Of a stretch of 21,263 nucleotides of DNA, positions 12,001 to 21,000 are shown in pieces. This DNA is from Ruminococcaceae bacterium UBA1244. GTDB taxonomy: Bacteria; Bacillota; Clostridia; Oscillospirales; Acutalibacteraceae. The notes beneath the pieces were generated by a model. The model made no database searches, was not told where the DNA came from, and saw only the letters and a program-made list of their open reading frames with translations. A program made the translations under genes and the position numbers. The first letter of the stretch is position 1, and the number at the start of each line of letters is the position of its first letter. The stretch covers positions 1,397 through 22,659 of the forward strand of contig DBWG01000146.1 of the NCBI GenBank assembly GCA_002308635.1, in the 5' to 3' direction.

Positions 12001-15000
12001 AGATAATGACGATAGTATTTTGCATTATCAGTACCGTTCTGGTCGCTTAACTTGCATGAGAAGTAAGAATCCGTATCAGGTGAGGACAGATAAGTGTCAT
12101 CAGCCACACTGGCATTTTCTTCTACTTCATCGCCGTTTTTCGAGTAATTGACCGTATCCTTCTCAACGGTATCGTACAGATCATATATCTGATAGTCATT
12201 GATATTTGCAAGCTTTTGGGCTTTTTGCGCTTCGGTCAGGCTTTCATCGTCCTTGAAGAGATCATCAAATTCCTCTACGGGCGACTCAGTCACTTTATAC
12301 TTGATAAGGCTGAGTGAAGGCGAATATATCGGCATATTTTCAAAGATAACGCCGTTTCCGACAGCAAAGTGATAGCCTTCGTCATCGGTATAATGCGTAT
12401 CGTATTTCATTACCGATTCAACCGTCAGCTTTATCTGTTCAGCGGTATACACTGTTTCGCCCGCACCAACGGCTCTGTATACATAGGGCTTCGTATCACC
12501 GCTGCTGTTTGTAAATTCAGACGGCAGGTCTGGGAACTCAAGTGATGAATCCACAACCATATCAGAATAAACCGTTTCGTATGATGTATCGGGAGCATCC
12601 TTGGGCTTGCGCTGGAGAGTGAACGTCAGCGATTCACTGTTGTCCATCTTCTCTGCCGTGACATTGTGGAATTTTTCTCCGCGAGTCAGGGTAATGACCT
12701 TTTTGGCTTCAATTTCTACCTTTGCCGTTACCTTATAATACAGGTATTTCGGCGGTGCAGAATTGACAGCCTTCGCAAGCTTGCTCTTACATTTGTAGGA
12801 AACTGTTGTTCCGTCATTCGATTTATCGGCAGTAAAATCATGCGCATTTGCTTCGGTCAGTTCATCACCGTTTTCGTCACATTCAATGATATCGTAGGTG
12901 TATTTGTATGTGACATAGGGGTCATCGGTGTTTTCATTTGGGAGACCGTCCACGTTGAATTCGATAACGGCAGCGGAGAGCATTTTAGCTGTTAATTCTT
13001 CTCCGACGACTTGAGCTTCCCCACCATTGACCGAACGGAATACAGAGAAGACAAAGTTTCTTTCATCTGTGATTTCAACCTTTTTCTCAATGATGAGATC
13101 AACTTTATCATTCTCAGCCGGACGAACAGTAACAGACCTTTCATCTGTACCGTCTAAGATTGAATACGTATAGATATCACTGCCATATTTAGCAGGAAGG
13201 TCTTTTATTATTACTGAAAATACCTTTTGCTTTTCATTCAGCTTGTATGCCTTGTCTGCTCCAATGTTAAATCCGTCATTTGAGCTTATGGTGTCTTCAT
13301 CATCCGGGTCATCTATGCTGTAATGCTCTTTGTACGGTATCCTGATAATTCCGTTTGAACCGCTGTGATAGGTCTGCGGCTCATATTCGGGAGTTTCTTC
13401 CGGATGTACAGTAACCGCCGCAGTTTTGACAACAGAACCATCAATTTCAGAAGTCAGTTCAGCAGTGATCGGATAGTGCATTAATTCCGTCTTGTGGTTG
13501 CCTGTGTCGGTAGCGGTCGTATTGTCATATCCCTGGTCATCCCAGTTAAGTGCAACGCTTATGTCATGTGTTTCAAGAGTATTGGTAATGGATACACGGT
13601 TATGAGCATCGGCTGTCAGGTCGTTTTCTCCTATAGGAGCATCACTGACAAGGAATTTGTATGCCTTTATAGCCTTTGTACCTGTCACAAGCTTTTCAAT
13701 AGCCGTGTCATTCTGCAATACCTTGAAACAGGTCTTATTCGTTACGGCTGCCGACAGTGTCTTTTCAACTGTAAGTGTACGGATATCAGCCGTATTATCG
13801 CCGGCAAAATTATAGGTAAAAATCAAACCGCCGTTTGCATTGTATTCCTTGACGTCATACGCATAGAGGTTATTAGACTCATCACGAGCAGGCAGACCAG
13901 GAATATCCACCGTCAGCTTATCGCCGTCTGCATACAATTCGGAAACAACTATCCGTCCGTCAAGATCGGCAGTGAATATTACACTTGACGCATCGTTTTC
14001 GGAAGAACTGTTTATTGCATTCAGGCGTTTGCCGTTTACATCCGTAGTGACAAGTTCATCTTCACTGCCCTCCTCACCGCAATTGCGAAATACCTTATAG
14101 TATACGTTGTTAAAGGTCTTTTTAACTGTCAGTGAAACTGTACCGCCTGTAGTTTTGGAAGCAGTTTCCAATGTGGACGGTGTGATAGCGGTTCCGCCTT
14201 CAGTACACTCTGCAATGCTGTAGGTGTAAGAATGATCGCTGCTGTCATTCTTCGGCAGATCATTGACATAAAGTGTCAGGACAGCATTCTTTTCTTCACT
14301 TGCAGTGATGATGCCGCTAACAGGAACTGTCAATTCAGCACCGTCCTGAACAACAGTCATACCTGTCGTTACTTGCTGTAACTGTGCGTTGTCGCCTTCC
14401 TTACGATAGACCTTAAATGAGAGGTTCGGCGCAGGTGAATTTACCGTAAGAACAACAGTGTTTTCAGAACCGTCAGAAATTGTAAACTCGATATCAGAAG
14501 AAACCTCTTCATTTCCGCTGCTGTCACATTCCTTGACGGAATATATATACTGGTGCTGTGCATCCTGTACACCGCCGAAATACTTATCAAGACCGGAAAT
14601 AATCACATAAACACTCTTGCGGACTGCCGCAGTATTGGGTACAACGATGATATTATTTTTGTTTGCAGGATATTCCTTACAGTTGCTTTCAGCCTCGACA
14701 AGCTTTTCATAAACTATCTGTGAAAGATGTCCTTCCTCAGCTCCGTCATTTTCAGAAAGCGGAAGTTCCTTAACGATCACTGTCAGCCTGCTGTTTTCCG
14801 CATAAGATACAGGAACAGTAAATACACCATTACTGCCGGACTGCCATGTGATATCGCCGTCCGCCGTGCTTACGGCTGTGATGCCGGTGACGTTATCGTA
14901 GGTTTTGCCGTCAGTTGTGCGTCTCAGCTTGAACTTGAAAGGTTCTGTCTGTCCGGCAGTGAGCGGTATCTCTACTATACAGTCGGACTTGCCGTCAATT

Positions 15001-18000
15001 GAGGCGCTCATTGCTATGGAAGCAGCGTCTGTCGTCTCATGGGTCGTTTCATCCACGATCTCTATAGCTTTGTTATTTTCACCGGTAACGATATAGGAAT
15101 AATCCTTACCTTTAAGACGGCGATAAAGCTGATAATCCACATTTGGACTTTCGGTGCCGAGCGGTTTGCTGAGAGCAAGAGTTACATTGCCGGAAGAAAC
15201 GGTTTCAGTAATTTTTATCTTGTCGGTGTCTGCAACTGTTTTTTCCGTACCGTCAGCATTGCACTCCAATACAGAATATGTATAGGTGCGCTTGTCGTCT
15301 CTCTTTTGCGGCAGACCTGTCACATTGGCGGAAAGCACCTTAGCGTTGTCCCCTGTTCCGGTATAGACTCTCGGTACGGCAAAAACGCCGCTGCTGTCCG
15401 CTGTATAAACAATGTCATTTATTGTGATATTGAGCCGCTCATCGTTCTTATCCTTAACAACCGTCTGCGCTTCCGCTTTATCGTCAACCTTGCGCTGGAT
15501 CTTGAAATAGAGCTTCGGCAGTTCATTTGTGACGAGTATCGTCGTTTTGCCGTTGGTATTGTCACGGAAAGCGCTGTCCTCTGTCCTGACGGTACCGCCG
15601 GAAGGAGAAACCTCCTTGACGTAATAGCGGTACTGATGTCCATAGATATCCGCCGACTGGAGATCGGGAATCTCAAAGGACTGCACTCCGTTGAATGAAT
15701 AACTCTTCGGTACAGATATAATATCTGATGAATTTGCTGTCACGGAGTTCGTGCTGTAAGGCTGACCGTATTGCAGAAGGAGCTTTTCGTCAGATTTACG
15801 TGTATCATTTTTATCCGGACAGAGATAGAGCTTTTTGGTAGTGTTATCTACTGTCTCAAGGATATAGTATGTTACAGAAACTGAAGTTCCTCTGTGGACT
15901 CCGTCTGCACAGGTGTTGACCTTATACGGCAGATCGTCAAAAGTGATCTTCCAGAGACTGTCATCCGTACCGTCCTTGAAGCTGCTGTCAATGATCCGCT
16001 TGAAATATTCCTCGGCACGTTCACCGGTGAGAGCCGGATACTTTGCAAGCATTGCCCTATAGACGGCGGACTGCTCTGAATATTCTTTGCTGGGATCATA
16101 AACAAGTCCATCGAATGAACCTGTCTTTTCGGTCTGATTCGGGAGAATGATAGTATCTCCATTTTCATCTTCGCCGTATTGGAGTGCATATTCGTCATAC
16201 TTGCACCACAATTCATACGTGACTGTCGAAGGACGGGTACTCAGACGGTCATTCTGATCGTCCCACTTCTTGTAGGCTGTGAGTGTCCTCTTCTCCGGCA
16301 CATAGGTATTTGTGAATGTGTATATCTTTGTGTCGGCGTTTTCAGAGGTCTCTTCGGAGGTAGAGTAATAATCTACACCAACTTCTTCAACGAAGTATTC
16401 AAAGGAACCGCCGTCAGGTGCAAAAGCAGCGCACTGTTTCCATTTTGCCTCCCAATCGTCAGCTTCGCCTACCGTCTTGCTGGATGCAAAACCGGTATCC
16501 AAAGATGTTTCACCGTTGAGAGTTTTTCTCCTTTTCAGAACATAGGTAATGCTCTCCGGACGCTGTCCGTAAAGGTTGTTTTCATCGTCCCATATCTTTT
16601 TGGCTTCAAAGTTGGTAAACGAAACGCTGTTTGTGGTCATCTGATTGGTAATGATCGACTGACCGTAGGTCTCAGTTTCATACTTTGTAACGTTATTTGT
16701 GTTGTATGCCTTCAAAGAACCTTTGACGGTCTTGTCGGAAGTACCGTCATTGTATACTATTTCAAAGGTGAAGTCGCTGTCATCGTTTTCGGATACAGTT
16801 TTGGTTATCAGCAGATTGACTTTGCCGTTGTCCGCATACTCCTGAACACATACAGCATCATCATCGCTGACGCTATATTCATACTGATCGGACAGTCCTT
16901 CTACACGGACAGAGAAGGTGTTATTGACCTTATCAGTCTTTGGAACAGTAAACTGACCGTTCGACTCGGATGTATAGACCTTTTCGGGCTTGTATACAGT
17001 GCCCTCTTCATCCGTGATCTCACCGTTCTCGGTTATCTCATAGTCTACATAGTAGTCCTTTGTACCTCTGCGTATCGTTCTGACGTAAGAATACTCGTTC
17101 TCGTCACCGACAAGGAACAGATATGTATTCTTTTCGTTTACGCTATTGCTGCCGATCATTTTTTCAACGACACGATAGGAATATTCCAGACCGTTCTCAT
17201 CGTAGACAGGCAGGGAATCAAAGCTGTAATTCAGATTTTTCTGGGGGATGTTCGGGTTATAAGGTACAGTATAGGAGTATACCTCATTGGCTGATGAGAT
17301 CGGAACACGGTTATAAACCTTTTTGAGCAGGGTCTCGCCGTCCTCTGTGACTTCCTGTGTGCTGATCGAAGCAAGAACGACATTTCTCAGATCAACCGGT
17401 GTCCAGTTAGTCTGACCGGTCTTGCTCTGAAGCTGTATCGTATAGGTGCTGCGGCTTCGGGATGTATTGTCCATATCATCCCAAACCTTGAGTACCTCGT
17501 GCTTGGTCTTCTGGAGCTTGTTGTTCAGTCCCTGGTCAAGATGAGCGTAGGTATATGTGTTTGTATCCAGCACAAAGGGCTTGTCAGTCTCATGGATATG
17601 CTCGCTCTTGTAGAGGTTGTTATAGCTTTTTTCTGCAGCAGCATCCGGATGTTCATTGTCATACTCCGAATAATACTCCTTGAGATAGTAGGAATAGGGC
17701 TTCCATATCCATATCTCATTGTTTCCGCCTGCGTTTACCCATCTGCCGGCAGGAAGTTTGGTAGTATCGTCGGATCCGTAAACAATGGTATCCGTGACCT
17801 TGTTCGATGTTACCGCTTTATTCAGCGACATGACGTATTCCGATTCATAATGCTGCTGACCGTCGCTGTCATACATACGGAACAGAGCAAAATGAACATG
17901 ATCGGGACGAAGCTTGTAGTATACGGAGTCCTCGTTCCATGTCTTGGTGTAAGTAAATGCAGTCTCCGCAAGAACCGGATGAGTATACTGAGCAAGCAGA

Positions 18001-21000
18001 GCATTCGTGTAGGTTACAGAGCTGTCGCTTATAGTCTGTACACTGTTATACAAAGATGTATTATCATCGGTGTCAGCCGTCATGGTAATCAGCGGCAGAC
18101 CGTCATTATGTGTTTTGCCGCCGGCTTTACATCTTTCAACTGCATAAGTCGGAGTACGCCACTCATCAGTGCCGGTATAATAGCTGCGAGGCAAACCGTC
18201 TACCTCACATAAAACCGAATCGCAGTATGTGGGGATATGGATAACAAATACGCCTTCCTCAGGAATGTTATGCTCCAGGTCACTGGCATAGAATTCCTCG
18301 ACTCTGACAGTGCCGTCTGCACTCCGGCTGGTCATGGTCAGTTTCAGCGCATTTCCGTCAATATCCTTTTTGACGATATGGTTGTTGTTTCCTGTGTCAA
18401 TTATCTTTATATTGATATATTCACGGGTAGTTTCGGGTGTTTTGTGATAGCTGCTCGTATCAATGGTAAAGGTCAGCTTCTCAGCGGTATAAATCTTTTC
18501 GGAGGTTTCGTCATCCGTCTGGCTGTAGGTCAGAGATGACTGATCGTCATATCCTTCCTTGTCGCACTCGACAACGGTATAGTAATACTTCTCCCACAGA
18601 CCGTTGAAATGCTCTGACGGATATTCTAACGTGCCATCTGAGTGTGCTGTTCTCTGGCTGATACCATAGGCAAGGTTTTCCGCAACAGACTTTGCGACCG
18701 ATGACGGGAGCTTTACAATGCCGTTTTCATCTGATACAAAATAGCGTACCGCTGTCAGAGACTCAGGCAGTGTAACACCTTCCGGCGGAGTTTCTTCAAA
18801 ATTGACCGTAAAGTTAAAGTCTGTCGGCGTATCGCTGAATGTCTTTGTGACCAGCAGATCGACCTTATTATCCCCTGCCGGACGATGAATAGCAGTTCCG
18901 TATGAAACAGTGTATTGATACGAAGCGTCCAGTCCCTTGACAAGAACGGATATCTTTTTATCAAAAGCAAAGCTTGCCGGAATGGTAAATGTACCGTTGG
19001 TTGAGGTTTTCTTCATGCCGGCAGCATTATCCTCATAACCGATAGGATTGCCGTAATGATCTTCTTCAACGACCTCTGTTTCGACATTTTTCGGGAAATA
19101 TTCAAGACGGAGCTGTGTGCCGTTCTTGTCCTGTTTTACTACTTCCTCGTAATACCTGCCGACCTTTATATCCTCAACATCGTCCATTTTAAGATCGGTA
19201 TAGACATCGCTGTTTTCAGCTTTTTTCTGTATCAGGAATGTAAGCTGACCCTGAACGTCGCTGACTGTAAAGATAAACTCCGGATCATCATTTGTGACGG
19301 TTTTTTCTGCATATACGCTCCTGCCGTCTGCAGAAGCCACATTAGTGATCCTGTAGCTTCCGGGTTCGAGGCAAATGATCTTGAGGGAATAGACATCGCC
19401 GTATTTTTCTGTTGTAGATACAGCGTACTTTGCCGCATCGTACAGTTCATTGTCCGCATCATCAGAAGCTGCAGCCGCATTGTAAGTAATGAGCGGTTCT
19501 GTTTCCTCAAAGTAAGTTTCGGCAGTAATTCCGGTAACTAACTCCGGTATCGGCTCACCTTCGTCGTCCACTCCCGAGGAACGCATCAGCTTGAATTTCA
19601 GCGGAGCGGAATATTCTCTCGGATCATCGCCGTTCATCGGCATAAAGACAATATCCTTGGTCTCGTCACTGGTCTGGATATGCTTCATATCGACTTCCAT
19701 CTCATTTCTATTGTTATCAACGATCCAGTAGGTATAGTTGATGCCGTTGTCAGCGATAGGAAGGTCTTTCAGTTTAAGTGAATAATTTTTGTTGACGGCG
19801 GCATCGAGAGGTATCTCATACAGACCTGCATTGTCTGGGATGAAGGTACGGTATACATAAGATGCGACACGTCTTTTCAGCTTGAAGCTTGTTGTGCCGG
19901 AGGCATCCGAAAGATCAACCTCGACTGTACCGCTGCTGTTGACATCCTTATTCTTTACAGGATCGGACGGGTCAACGAAATAGACCAAAGGATACTTGTC
20001 CGTATTTACGGTATAGAACTGAGGCAGTTCCTGGAAAAGCGTGATCTGTGAGAAATCGACCTCATCCGGATTGGCAGTGAATACGCCGTTCTTATCCGGC
20101 AGCAGGCTTCCCTTTATGCGGCGGAGAGTCTTGATGTAGATCGAATCCGGACGGAGACTGCTTTCACCGTCTGTCCACTTCTTTTCAAAGGTCAGCTTGC
20201 TGTTGACATACTCCTTGTGGTTTTTGATGTAAAGACCAACAAAGCTGTCATCATTGGTTCCCTGCAAATTGTTTTTAAAATCATGGGGAACATCATTTGT
20301 ACCACCCCCGACCTTGACTATATAACCCTGATCGGTCTGTTCGTAGCCGATCGCTTTCAGGCTTGAACCTCTGTTATAGTACTGCTTGGCTGTTTCAAGA
20401 TTCTCCGAAACAGTGAACAGGATATTGTTAAGAGGAAGGTCGCCGTTATAATAGTAACGCGGGAGCAAAACGGTTCTTTCCCATTTGTCATCGTTTTTCA
20501 GGAGTTTTGTGACCTGTACGTTTTCGTTGGTACTCTGGATCTTCTCATTCAGAGTAATATCCAGCAGTTCGGGACGCAGACCGTCAGCATTATCGCCGTC
20601 ATCCCAGACCTTTTTAATGGTGATCTCCTTGCCGAGGAAAATGTTCCTGACATAAGTATCATAATAATAGTCGCCGTCAGCCGACTGCTTTATCGGATTA
20701 TTGCGGGCAAAATACTTAGAATGGCCGTCTGCCGTAACGGTGAGAGTACCGTTATTGAACGAACCCTCTGCAAAGGTACCGCCCTTTACATCATTTACCC
20801 TGTAAAGTGCATCAGGCAAACCGCTTATGGTAACGCTGTAATTACCGCTGCCATCAAGATTGCCGCTGCGGGGTACTGTTATAACGCCTGTTGCGGAATC
20901 ATAAGTGCCGACAGAAAGCGTAAGACCTGTCAGATCTGCCGCCGCAGTGTAATGCGAACCGTTATCTGATGAACACTCAAGTTTGAAAGAAAGATTATCT

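Noticed and set aside
7270..12350. CRISPR array or short tandem repeat
   Set aside because: The repeats are protein-level modules of 150-250 codons with diverged DNA, not short identical direct repeats with spacers.
16179..17294. Long plus-strand ORF of 371 codons
   Set aside because: It lies exactly in the register that mirrors the sense codons. In that register an antisense stop needs a TTA, CTA or TCA sense codon, and these are scarce in this stretch. The translation shows no family motif, and the sense strand here encodes clear Cna-B modules.
17499..18212. Plus-strand ORF of 237 codons resembling a membrane protein
   Set aside because: Mirror-register shadow. The hydrophobic stretches are the antisense of polar sense codons, not real transmembrane helices.
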